Made by a program: the position numbers and the translations under genes
NCBI GenBank assembly: GCA_029215795.1
Contig: JARDYH010000001.1
Span: 403,161,154-403,225,153 of the forward strand
Direction of reading: 5' to 3'
DNA length: 64,000 nt
Source of the DNA: Anniella stebbinsi
Lineage: Eukaryota > Chordata > Lepidosauria > Squamata > Anniellidae
The notes under the pieces: generated by a model
Database searches by the model: none
What the model was told of the DNA's origin: nothing
Seen by the model: the letters and a program-made list of their open reading frames with translations, nothing else
In this document: one piece after another, positions 20,804 to 30,840 of the stretch
Layout: each line of letters begins with the position of its first letter
How positions within the stretch are numbered: the first letter of the stretch is position 1

Positions 20804-20827
20804 CTATATAGGCTTGGCTCCGCCCCC
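20804..20827 (-). promoter_or_regulatory. Candidate TATA box with upstream GC box (minus strand)
   Basis: On the minus strand GGGGGCGG (20820-20827) is followed 8 bp later by CTATATAG (20804-20811). This is positioned to drive transcription toward the recombinase/SGNH pseudogenes. Sequence motif only. Confidence 0.35.
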
Positions 20828-20914
20828 ACGCTAGGCTATACGCATGGCAAGTATGCGTATAGTCTTCTTTCGTCTCTTCCTCCCGCCCGCAAAATCCAAC
20901 CCCTCCCAAGCCAT

Positions 20915-21143
20915 TCTGTTTTTATTCAAGCACGCTTTTGGCATGCAAGCTGGTCTGTGGTTGCTGTTTTTTATTCTTGCATTGTTGTGTTTTCCATTGT
21001 GATTTAATGTATTTGTTTTATTATTGTTGAAAATGAGTTTTGATTTTAAATTTTGGATTGAAATTTGGATTCTTGTTATTGTCAGCTGCCTTGAGCACCA
21101 CTCCCTTGGTGGAAAGGCAGGGTATAAACATTAGCAACTTCTT
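20915..21143 (+). mobile_element. LINE 3' end (L2/CR1-group type)
   Basis: T-rich stretch followed by CAGCTGCCTTGAGCACCACT and GGAAAGGCAGGGTATAAACA, the general form of the 3' stem-loop tail of L2-group LINEs (ACCGCC...GGCGGTATAAA). No coding part is visible. Confidence 0.6.
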
Positions 21144-21332
21144 TTGAGGATCAGTCCAGGTATGTGTCTCAATCAACATGAAATGGGACACATTTTTAGG
21201 AGGAGGGTTGCATTTCATGTTCACTGCATTCCCTAGAATCACACAATATCTATTCACGTCCCTCTTTTTTCTTTCATCCTGTGGAATTCCTGGTCACAAC
21301 GTCCCCCGTTCCCACCCCATCCCACCCCTGTG

Positions 21333-21362
21333 CATTATTATTATTATTATTATTATTATTAA
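21333..21362 (+). repeat. (ATT)n microsatellite
   Basis: About ten ATT triplets just upstream of the CR1 fragment. Confidence 0.95.
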
Positions 21363-21364
21363 TC

Positions 21365-21720
21365 ACCCTCAGAAGTGGTGAGGGGAGACATGATAACACT
21401 CTTCAAAGACTTGAAAGGTTGTCACACAGAAGAGATCCAGGATCTCTTCTCGATCATCCCAGAGTGCAGGATGTGGAATAATGGGCCCAAGTTACAGGAA
21501 TACAGATTTCAGGAAAAACTTCCTGACAGAGCAGTATAACGACGGAATCAATGACCTAGGGAGGTCGTGGGCTCTCCCACACTAGAGGCCTTCAAGAGGC
21601 ACCTGTTCTGCCATCTGTCAGGGATGCTTTAAAGTGGATTTCTGCATTGAGCAGGGGGTTGGACTCGATGGCCTTGTGGGCCCCTTCCAACTCTACTATT
21701 CTATGATTCTATGATTCTAA
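21365..21720 (+). mobile_element. CR1 LINE 3' end
   Basis: Contains GGGGAGACATGATAACACTC, ACTTCCTGACAGAGC, GGGGTTGGACTCGATGGCC, CCCCTTCCAACTCTACTATT and a tail of two CTATGATT repeats (21707-21720). This is the classic sauropsid CR1 3' end, 5'-truncated, with a short remaining region that once encoded the reverse transcriptase C-terminus. Confidence 0.92.
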
Positions 21721-21852
21721 GTGCTCCCTCTGATGATTGTGGAGATCATGCAGGGACATAAGGAGTGAGGCACTCCCTAAGTTGTTTAGGGCTTTATATG
21801 CGAACAGCAGCATCTTAAATTTGGTCTGGTAGCTAATTTGGTACCATAGGGC

Positions 21853-22800
21853 TAGACTGACCAGACGCCCGGATTTGTCCGGACATGCCAGGGAAATGGG
21901 GTGCAAATCCACATCCGGGCGGAAAAAACCGTTTTGGGGGGCCAAATCCGGAAATTTAGCCCCCCAAAACGGTGACCAGGTGGCCCTGGGGCGAGCCGGG
22001 CCAACTGGGGGGCGGCGGGGGCAAACCGGGGCGGCGGGGGGTCACGCGGCGGTGGCGCGAGGCTGGCGGCGCGAGGCACCTACCGGCTGGGGCGTCCGTT
22101 TCCCTCCGGTGCTTGGAATCTACTGAGAAACAGGCTTCGCGGCCTGTCCCTCAGTAGCGCGCCGGGTGATGACATCATCAGTCGGCGCACTGCTGAGAGA
22201 CAGGCCAGGAAGCCTGTTTCTTAGTAGATTCCAAGCACGGAGGGAAACGGACACCCCCAGCAGCAGCAGGTAAGGAGCGTGGGGCGGGGGGGGTGGAGGG
22301 GGCGGGGGGGAGTGGCGCGGGTGCTCGCGGCAGGTGGGGGGCGGCGCGGGTGCTCGCGGCGGGGCACTTACCTGCTGGGGTAAGTGCCCCGCCTGTCTGA
22401 GGGATAGGCCGCGAAGCCTGTTTCTCAGTAGATTCCGAGCACCGGAGGGAAGCCCCATCAGGTAAGTGCCCCGTGCACCCGCGCCGCCCCCCCCCCCCGC
22501 CCTGCGCTCCTTACCTGCTGCTGCTGGTGCTGGGGCTTCCCTCCGTGCTCGGAATCTACTGAGAAACAGGCTTCACGGCCTGTCCCTCAGTAGCGCGCCG
22601 GATGATGACGTCATCACTCGGCGCGTTACTGAGAGACAGGCCAGGAAGCCTGTTTCTCAGTAGATTCCGAGCACGGAGGGAAGCCCCAGCACCAGCAGCA
22701 GCAGGTAAGGAGCGCGGGGCGGGTGGGGGGTGGGGGGGCGGCACGGATGTGCAGGGCTGGTGGGGGGGGCGGGGCGGGCGCGAGACACTTACCTGCTGGG
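21853..22800 (+). mobile_element. GC-rich hAT-like element with palindromic modules, family D
   Basis: Begins TAGACTGACCAGACGCCCGG, a variant of the TAGGGTGACCAGA terminus; no matching right end was found. An early segment (about 21970-22050: GGGCCAACTGGGGGGC, GCAAACCGGGG, GGGTCACGCGGC) resembles family C (9720-9760 and 10197-10210). Two palindromic modules follow: about 22101-22275, core GATGACATCATC, and about 22520-22710, core GATGACGTCATC. Each is flanked by CTACTGAGAAACAGGCTTC arms and by splice-donor-like motifs (22267-22274, 22459-22467, 22702-22710). Frames inside are artefacts. Confidence 0.8.
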
Positions 22801-23133
22801 GCTTCATGTGCCACGTCTCCCTCTACCTCCCATGTGCTGCATTTCCCCTACCGTGCCTGCCCTGACCGCCTCTCCCATCTCTCACCTACCTCCCCATTGA
22901 GATTGCACTGTTGCTGCTGCTGCTGCCCCCTCCCACAATGCTCTAAGGAAGGACTTCCAAGAGTCAGGCATTTTGGCCTGTCTGAGGCACACAGGCTGCT
23001 TTTTACAGCCAGTGGAGTTTTTTCATAGAGACTGCCCCCCTCGCTCACCTTCTGAGGATCTTTGAGGAAAGCCATAGGGCGGGTGACTGCTCTGGGGAGC
23101 CCCACTGGTTATTCTTCCCCTTTGGCATTTGCT

Positions 23134-23454
23134 TAGGGTGACCATATGAAAAGGAGGACAGGGCTCCTGTAACTTTTAACAGTTGTGTAGAGGAGGGAAT
23201 TTCAGCTGGTGTCATTTGTATGCATGCAGCACCTGGTGAAATTCCCTCTTCATCACTGTAGTTAAAGCTGCAGGAGCCCTGCCCGCTTTTGTACCTGGTC
23301 ACTCTAGTATAGCTCCTGCAGCTTTAACTACAGTGATGAAGAGGGAATTTCACCAGGTGCTGCATGCATACAAATGATACCAGCTGAAATTCCCTTCTCT
23401 ACACAACTGTTAAAGATACAGGAGCCCTGTCCTCCTTTTCATATGGTCACCCTA
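23134..23454. mobile_element. hAT-like foldback MITE, family B, copy 2 (321 bp)
   Basis: TAGGGTGACCATATGAAAAG at the left and CTTTTCATATGGTCACCCTA at the right are perfectly inverted over 20 bp. The internal halves are inverted copies of each other, centred near 23298, as in 7876-8194. The flanking 8 bases (CATTTGCT, GTGTTTGA) do not form a clear TSD. Confidence 0.93.
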
Positions 23455-23795
23455 GTGTTTGAAGCTTTCAACTTTATAACCATATGGTCCAAACTTTTAG
23501 AAAAAGGAAGGGAACAGTGTATGTGTGTAGGTGGGGAGGGGGAAAGATTAAAAGGAATGTATAGCTACCTATCCCAAGGAGAGATCACAAGGAGAGATCT
23601 GAAGACCAGGTTATGATGGATCCAGATGAAGGTTGAAAGAGATCTCTCCTAGAATCCAGGGTATAGAACTCAGCAAAGTCCAGGTAGGGAAAATTAAGCC
23701 ACGTAGAGAGTGTAGAAAATATTTAAAAATGAAAAGATCAAAATCAAATAGAGGGTGAAAACAACACCAAGCTGCTCACACCCTAAGAAAACAAC

Positions 23796-24112
23796 ACCCT
23801 AAGATCAGTGGCCTTTTCAATGGTGACACCCCGTCTGTGGAATGCCCTCCCCAGAGAAGCTTGCTTGGTACCTATGTTGTGGTGTTTTCATCACCCAATT
23901 ATTTTAATAAGTATTTTAGTGCTCTTCGCCCTATGCACCTTTATTTTCTGCTGGTTTTACTGTGCTGTTGTGTTTTTACTGTTTATGGCTGACTTCATTT
24001 TGGTTTTATTATGTGCTGTTTTTAATTATTGTTTTATTGTTTGTATGTAATTTTTTAATTATTGTACACCACACAGAGAAGTTGGGTTATTGGGTGTAAT
24101 AAATAGAAAGCA
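23796..24112 (+). mobile_element. L2-type LINE 3' end
   Basis: Starts in degenerate coding sequence (CCCCGTCTGTGGAATGCCCT corresponds to the RLWNALP block of the RT C-terminus). It continues through T-rich 3' UTR to a tail ACACCACACAGAGAAGTTGG, TTGGGTGTAATAAATAG. A subfamily different from 44272-45024. Confidence 0.75.
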
Positions 24113-25364
24113 TAATGAATACATAAACAAGGAACACAATTAAAGTCCTATTGATTACAATGAGAAATGCCCTATCCCGTGTCCAGCTTGTGATATCATT
24201 TTAAGGTTTTCTTTTATTGTCGTATGCTTGGAGAGAGAGAGAAAGCATGCACAGACTGCTATCACTGTGCTTTAATTTCATGTATTGACAATGACAATGA
24301 CATATCAACGTCCTCAGCTCCTTCCTGGAGACAGAGGCCAGCTCATGGACCAGCAGCTAATTACCTCAGAAGCTGTGGTTAGAGTTGTATTTTCATTGGA
24401 GTTCTACTGTTGAAAATTCTGACCAGCAAAATATCTCAATCTATGCCAATATGAGCGAGATTTCCTAAAACTTTTGCTGGGTCTCTCTTTTCCTCTTCCT
24501 TTTCTGCAACATTTTTGTTGTTAGGTATTGCTATGTCAATGAGGTAGTTGTGTTTTCCTTTTATATTTATGACTGTTCTTGTCCCAGAATTGTTCTGTCC
24601 CAGCATAGCATGGCTTAGCTTGAGTTTGAGTGTGTCTGGATCTCCTAGGCTCTGAAAGCATCTTTTTGGAGAGCACCTGCTGGTTGCATGTTCTCTGCAC
24701 ACTGAGGCAATGTAAATTCAGTATATACTTGGATAAAAGGAAGGAAAGATCCTTATCTAGCATTGTAATAATGGGCATCTGTTCTGGCCTATCTTTGAAT
24801 TGTACTGACCATGGTCTTGTTCACATGGCTAATGAATCAGAGATATAATCACACATTGTTAGATTAGTTTCTCACTGATCAACCAGAAGTTGAAACAAGC
24901 TAAGAGGCGAGAAGTGACTACAACAAGCCTTTAGTCCATTTTGTTCCATGGCTAATGTTTGCAGGGTAATCATATTTTATACTCTTCCTGCATGCTAGGT
25001 TCCTAGTTTGTTGTACTAGATTTCGCTGCACTTGTCCACTGCTTCATTTGTTCAATGGTAACAGTATGCTGAATCTGTGAGTATGGATATGAGAAAAATG
25101 ATGGGGAAAGAGTGTTAAACGTTAGGAAAGTTTAGACTATTGTAATCCAGTGAAAGATTTGCAGTCAGAAAAGATATTTGAGGGAAGGGGAGACTCTGTC
25201 ACACAGAGTATAGTAAAAGCTTCAAAGAACAGCAAAAGCTACAAAAGTAGAAGTGAGTGAAATTAATTTCAGATACATTCAATGTCTCACTTGTTCTTTA
25301 TTTCAGTGATTTTAACATTAAGATGTTGTGTAGAACAAGTTTGTCTTAACTGTATGCTGTGAAA
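24113..25364. other. No recognised gene
   Basis: Short frames without signatures; a GA-rich patch lies near 24230-24243. No repeat could be assigned. Confidence 0.4.
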
Positions 25365-25491
25365 TCAGACATGTGACCAAGGCCATGTTTGGGTGGGCAC
25401 GCCCCCTTGGGGATGGACATGTTGGTGGGCACGCCCCCTTGGGGCGGCCATATTGTCCTCCTTTTTGGTTTCCAAAATATGGTCACCCTAC
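25365..25491. mobile_element. hAT-like MITE right end with small direct repeat
   Basis: Ends CAAAATATGGTCACCCTA, the inverse of the terminus at 7209. Just inside, GGTGGGCACGCCCCCTTGGG occurs twice (about 25393 and 25434). The left end is not visible. Confidence 0.7.
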
Positions 25492-26019
25492 ATAGGGCCC
25501 AATGGCAGGCAATAATTTTAGAATAATTGAGGGCAAAATAGTAATCTTAAATGAAGGGAGTGTACAGAGGGAAAGAACATATAAGGGAGTTAACACAAAA
25601 ATAGCATGCTGATTTAGCTAAAAATCTGGCTTAGCTGGAGACAGAAAATGCTATGTCAGGGCAAGATGCTCAGCATTACAATAGTTCCAAGGAAGAAGAA
25701 AAGGGGCAGGGAATGCAAGCAAATGGAAACGGGTAGTTATATTCTGAGCCAGAGAGCAAAGCAAGCCTTTACCTAACAGCATTTGGATTCCAAGTTAGTA
25801 TCTTTGACTTTACTGGTCCATTTGGAGGGGGGGTCATTCTGTCCTTCATAGGAGAAATGCTCCTAGTTTCAGGCATAGCCTCCTATATCAGGTATGAAAA
25901 TAACATAAAGATATCCTTGTTGATTCATTGCAAACCGTCCTCCATTCCTGTGTTGGATATCAGGGCTGGTTTTGAGTATATTTGGGGAGGCAATTTCAAA
26001 ACGATGCTTCTTATACCTC

Positions 26020-26155
26020 TCAAGCAAGGGTGGGGAGAGGGTGGCTTTCCAGATGCTCTTGGACTCCCAACATCCATCAGATGCAGCCAGAGTGGGCAAA
26101 GGTCATGGGGTAATTGGAGTTGTGGTCCAACACTGGAGAACCACAGGGTTCCAAC
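26020..26155. mobile_element. Foldback MITE (GTTGTAGTCCAA type), diverged
   Basis: CCAGATGCTCTTGGACTCCC on the left and GGAGTTGTGGTCCAACACTG on the right are inverted arms of the common short palindromic repeat also seen at 37935, 46340, 48318, 48478 and 59335. Confidence 0.7.
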
Positions 26156-27004
26156 TCCTAATTTAAGTGTTTTACCCTCAATGGTTGGCTAAACAAGCGA
26201 TATTCTAGCTCACCAAATACTCTGAACAGCAGCTTGTGGCTCATCTCTCCTCGATTTCCACTTATGATCGCCACTCATTTTGCACAAAGAGGAAAATTGC
26301 GCAAAACAAATACCAAGTCAGAATCTGAGCCAGTGAAGAACTTGGGAGGATGTAATGCTTTGCCCTTTTATTGGAGTTGAGCATTACCATCTACCAGAGT
26401 CTGTAGTCTCAGCCTCAAACTCTAGCCTGAGCCTCACAGTAATTCTACAGACGGTGCCCCCCCCCCATATATTTTCTTCATGCCTATCATGTTTCCTTGC
26501 CCTCTCACTGAAGTGTGAGGCAATAAAGAAGTCTGCCAAGTAATCCACAAAGCTTTATTCAGTAAATAAACATCTCTTTGCACCTCAAGAGAGTTTAAAG
26601 CCTAGGAACTTTCCTCTAGACTAACACTTGGCTAAACTAAGTGAGACAATTGTTCTTTCAAGAAAAGGGAAGAAGGTCTTTCCCCTGAGACTCTTTAACT
26701 TCAAGGAGGATTTCTTGGAAGAAGCTTTCGTTGAGAGGATAGTAGCCTACTTTTAGCTCTGCCCGTTTGAACTTACAGTGGACCCTGGGATCGGCCAGCT
26801 CTGAAGTCCCCTCCCAGTTGGAAGATTCTTGAGTTCTTACAGACTGTGAGTTGTTAATGTTTTCACAGATAAGGTCTGGTGAAGATTCCTCCCTGGTGGG
26901 TGAAGTACCTGGGAGAATCACATGCCCCAATTCCTGTGTAATGTGGGACGTTTCTAGTCCTGTTTCTTCAGCTTCAGAATCTGATTCTGATTAATCGCCT
27001 GAAA

Positions 27005-27165
27005 TGATATTGTATTTATAACTTGTTTTTATGCTTTTTATGGTTTAAAATTTTGTATATCAGGTTTTTAATGCTCAGTGTTTTTCATTTTTGTAAAACG
27101 CCCAGAGAGCTTCGGCTATGGGGCGGTATATAAATGGAATAAATAATAATAAAATATAATAACTC
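27005..27165 (+). mobile_element. L2-type LINE 3' tail
   Basis: T-rich 3' UTR then GTAAAACGCCCAGAGAGCTT, CGGCTATGGGGCGGTATATA and an AATAAATAATAATAAA tail. Same family as 44272-45024. Confidence 0.88.
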
Positions 27166-27986
27166 CTCCCCCCACACAAAGGGGAAGAGGCCTGGTCATG
27201 ATAACGCCTTCCAGTTGAGTGGCAAACTTCTCTATACACCTGAGTTCCCAGCCCGGCCTGCACCAATCTGGCAAGGAGCCCACTTCCTTCCCTAGAGACA
27301 GCATTTATCTGTTGGAATATCCTTTTGGAGCTACGATGCCTAAGTGAATAAATGCCTGTATTACAACAGTAATCCAGTTTGCCTCTTATCTAGTGCTAAT
27401 CAATCCCACTGCTGTGGAGTTGGCTAATTGTGCAGAAATCAGTCGATCTCCAGCACTCACCTTGAGAACCTCATGGACAGAAAGGGACGAGAGCTCAGGA
27501 TGTTTACTGTCCATTGATTGACAGTCAAGGTCCGATTTTCTGAGTGATACTACCTTCAAATAGCTACTCAATAGCTCTCCCTTTCTGCCTAATTTTAACC
27601 AATTGAACCATGCTAGATAACGCAACTGTCATCCACCTTCTTTAACAACTTGTAGCTGGGTGGAAGATCAGAGCAGGATGCTATTCCTGCACTTACGAAG
27701 AGACCACTTCATTCCGCCCTGCTTTATCTTCAGACTCATTTTAGAATGAACCCAATTGATGCTAGGAAGGAAGGATTCATACTTCCGAGAGACTTCAAGG
27801 TCCTGTCAAGTCACCAATGATATAATCAGGTAGTGCAAGCATTGCTTCTGAAATTGCCCATATCTGAATTCCTCTCTAGAGTTTCAAATCTCCTGGTTTT
27901 GTTCCCAAAGTAGATCTGATGTATTTGGAATGATCCATTACTCCCCATCTTTCTCTCCCCCTCACCTTAATTTCCAAATCTTACAC

Positions 27987-28221
27987 TGGCTGAATTCGGA
28001 TGACAAAATAAGCAACTGGGTTGGAGGGGGGGAGGAACATTCGTCAGTTGTATTGACTATTGTGTCATCCGAATGCTGCCATAGTCAACTCAACGCTGAT
28101 CCTAATCCACACCACAGTTGATTATTTATTACCATGTTGTGTGGGGAGTACCCCCTAGATGAACAACTGTAAAGTTGATTATTACACCACCATTGACTAT
28201 CGTGTTGTCCGAATTCAGCCA
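27987..28221. mobile_element. MITE family G, copy 1, uninterrupted
   Basis: Starts TGGCTGAATTCGGATGACA and ends TGTTGTCCGAATTCAGCCA, inverted termini. The interior has TGACTATTGTGTCATCCGA and CACCATTGACTATCGTGTTG. It contains a single TTTATTAC at 28125-28132, the empty site for the hAT insertion seen in copy 2. Superfamily not fixed, because no confident TSD was found. Confidence 0.9.
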
Positions 28222-28247
28222 CTGAGTGTTCTCCGTTCACAGTCGAT

Positions 28248-28292
28248 CATCGAATCATAGAACTGTAGAGTTGGAAGGTCGTATATTCGGTT
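28248..28292 (-). mobile_element. CR1 3' tip (minus strand)
   Basis: CGAATCATAGAACTGTAGAG followed by TTGGAAGG is the reverse of the CR1 terminus CCTTCCAACTCT...CTATGATT. Confidence 0.7.
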
Positions 28293-29040
28293 TGTGCATC
28301 TTTACCACAAACTCTGTAATGCATCACAATTGTGAGAACTAGACACATCCATGTCTTTACTTGAGGAAAACAATTGATTCTTTTGGAGAAGTGGCAATGC
28401 TAACATGACTGCTGGTTGGTATCTGAATGAACAGTCGCCTTTTACTGCAGGGATCTTTTCTTTGGCACTAGGGGGAAACATAGATTTCAAATAAGGCTTT
28501 GTGGAATATTCACTAATTGTGATATATGATTAACTTCAAAAGCAGCTGACCCCAACATCCACAGAGAGCATTTAAACAAAGTACTTCTCGCAAAAAAGTT
28601 CACCCAAATGACCAAAACAATGACTCACAAGAGTAAACGAAAAGAAAAAGAAATGAGGTATTTGTCTAAACCATATTAAGCATACTAAAATATATATTCA
28701 CTGGTATAAACATGACCAAAAATATCTGAAACGTTCATAAATAATTGAGAACTATACAGAAAGTACCAAATAAAACATGCCTGGATATTAAACAAAACAA
28801 ACAAAAAAAGGCCTTGGATCCAGTCCAAGACGCAAGCAGAGTTACAGCATTTAGTATACTGCAGTTAAATATTCAAAAGGTCTAAATCCCGCAGAGATTC
28901 AGAAAATGCTGTGACTAGTCAGAAGTCCTTTGATCTCAGTTTATCCCAATGGGATGCTGATCCGGTAACCTGTGAGCCGAATGACACATCATACTTAACG
29001 TGTAGAGTGTAACTCAGACTCCCTTTTTCCGTTTAAATAT
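28293..29040. other. No recognised gene
   Basis: AT-rich; nothing assignable was seen. Confidence 0.4.
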
Positions 29041-29043
29041 TAT

Positions 29044-29290
29044 AGGGTGTGGTGAGGAAGTGTACGTGATCCTTACTGGGAATTCCTTGAGGTGGGGTGG
29101 AGTTTTACCTCTTCCCTCCTCAATGCAAACAGAAGCAAAACCATGCCCCTCCCCCTCTAGAATTTTAAGGCGAAACTTCTCAATTGTGTGAATGATAAAC
29201 AATTCCTAGGCAGTGTCATAATAATGTCAGCCTTATCACACTAGGGTGGGGGATGGATTTCCCAGTAAGGATCACCCAACCACCCCCCAG
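29044..29290. repeat. Inverted-repeat element, ~250 bp
   Basis: GTGATCCTTACTGGGAATTC starts at 29066; its near-perfect inverse GATTTCCCAGTAAGGATCAC ends at 29275 (20 of 21 positions match in the full arms). GGGTG-rich sequence lies outside or inside both arms. Probably a MITE; ends and TSD are unresolved. Confidence 0.6.
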
Positions 29291-30180
29291 TGCACCTCCA
29301 ATGTATTAAAGAAAAACAAGAGCATAGCTACATGCTGCTTATCAAGTTAACATCTAGTTTGACCCTAAAACCCATAATTCAGAGGCAAATGTGTTTGCCA
29401 TAATGACTACAGCTGTGCACAAATGACTACATTTTGGGACAGAGGAACTGGGGTGGAGGACGGGGGAAGTTCACTGAATTGCTCTAGGGTGAGGAGAAAT
29501 TCCCCCAACCCCAGTTTCTCTCGCTCGTAGGACTCATCTTTGGCAGGGGTGCAGCACAGCTACTTTCTTGTTTGCTTTTCTGTGCTGCCTCTGCAAGTGG
29601 CCACAGCATCACCTGTGTTGGCCTCCTGGCCCCCTTTGCTATCACGCCAATGCAGGTGTGAGGAGGACAGTGTTGTGTCTCACTCCAAGGAAGAGGTGGA
29701 ACAAGAGCCGTGTCAAAATCTGCTCCTCCTTCTTTATTCTCGGGAGTCTTTCGTGATTTATTTTGGTGATGAATTGAACGTGCCTCATCACTATAAAGTG
29801 GCTGAGGATTCTGTGTGTTCATTTTCTTCCTGTTACACACCTGCCTGTTGCTCTGCAGCCTTCCAGGCTGCCTGCACCTCCTAGCAGGGGAAGCTCTATG
29901 GGCGATCAACTAAATGGAGTCTGAACATCCTCTTATATCACTACATCTGACCCAGTACCAAGAATAGCCATGTGGGTGTTTAGAAATATTGCTCAATTTA
30001 ATTTTAATCTATCCAAGTTTGGATTTTTATTTTTATTTTTTTGCTCTAAAATAGCCTGTGGTCAATGAATCCTATATTAAGCCTGTCAAAGATGTTGGTA
30101 CTGGAGATAACAATACACAATAGTTTTGTTCAACCTGATCAAAAAATATTAGAAAAGCTAAGAGAATTCAGAATGTCACT
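29291..30180. other. No recognised gene
   Basis: Overlapping frames at 29484-29909 (minus, 141 codons) and 29540-29884 (plus, 114 codons) show no domain, so neither is called. Confidence 0.4.
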
Positions 30181-30184
30181 GACT

Positions 30185-30345
30185 CTTCTACCCTACAGGG
30201 TTGTTGTGCTGATAAAATGGAGGAGGATTGTGTAAGCCACCTTAGGTTCCTTGCAAGAGGAAAAAAAGGCAGGATATAAATGTAACATTAATAAACATAT
30301 TACTACTTCTACTAATTATTATTATTATTATTATTAATTATAATA
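30185..30345 (+). repeat. SINE/LINE 3' tail plus (ATT)n
   Basis: CTACAGGGTTGTTGTGCTGA, TGTAAGCCACCTTAGGTTCC and GGCAGGATATAAATG form the 3' end shared by squamate SINEs and L2-group LINEs. An ATT run follows at 30317-30336. Confidence 0.65.
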
Positions 30346-30499
30346 ACAATGAAGGAATAAAAATTATTTAAAAATCAAATACATGGATTTAAAAAAAAAA
30401 GAAAAAGAGGGGGGAGCTTAATCTCTTATCTTACAAAAAGCCTTGGTCCCTAAATACACAGAGCTCTCAAAGAGAAGTACAGCCAAATCCAAACACCCC

Positions 30500-30840
30500 T
30501 TCAAGCTAGTGGAATGGGAATGAGACTCATTGCACTCAGTGGAACTAACTTCTGAGTAGACATGCCTTGGATTGAATTGATATGAAAATTAATGATCAGC
30601 AGTCATAATCAAATGAACATACACACATGCAAAGCATGCAAGCAAGTTGTTAATTGTAGAGTTATAGTGCTGTAAAGGAGAGGGAATTCTCACTCACATC
30701 TCTCCCTCTCCGCCTTCTAAGGTTCCAGACTGTTTTTTAAAAAAATAAAGGCTACAATCTTCTACACACTTACCTGGGAGTAAGACCATTGCATTCAGTC
30801 AATGGAACTTACTTCTGAGAAGAGACTACAGCGCTGTCTT
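30500..30840. repeat. Two copies of a short CAGTGGAACTTACTTCTGA repeat
   Basis: The first lies at about 30515-30580 (TTGCACTCAGTGGAACTAAC, TTCTGAGTAGACATGCC) and the second at about 30750-30830 (CTACAATCTTCTACACACTT, GGAACTTACTTCTGAGAAG). This short repeat is, to my knowledge, common in squamate genomes. Confidence 0.6.

Noticed and set aside
20555..21007. 150-codon frame near TATA/GC box considered as a host gene start
   Set aside because: The motif pair faces the minus strand, the frame has no domain and runs into a LINE tail.
29484..29909. Opposing 141- and 114-codon frames
   Set aside because: No recognised domain on either strand and no conservation evidence available.
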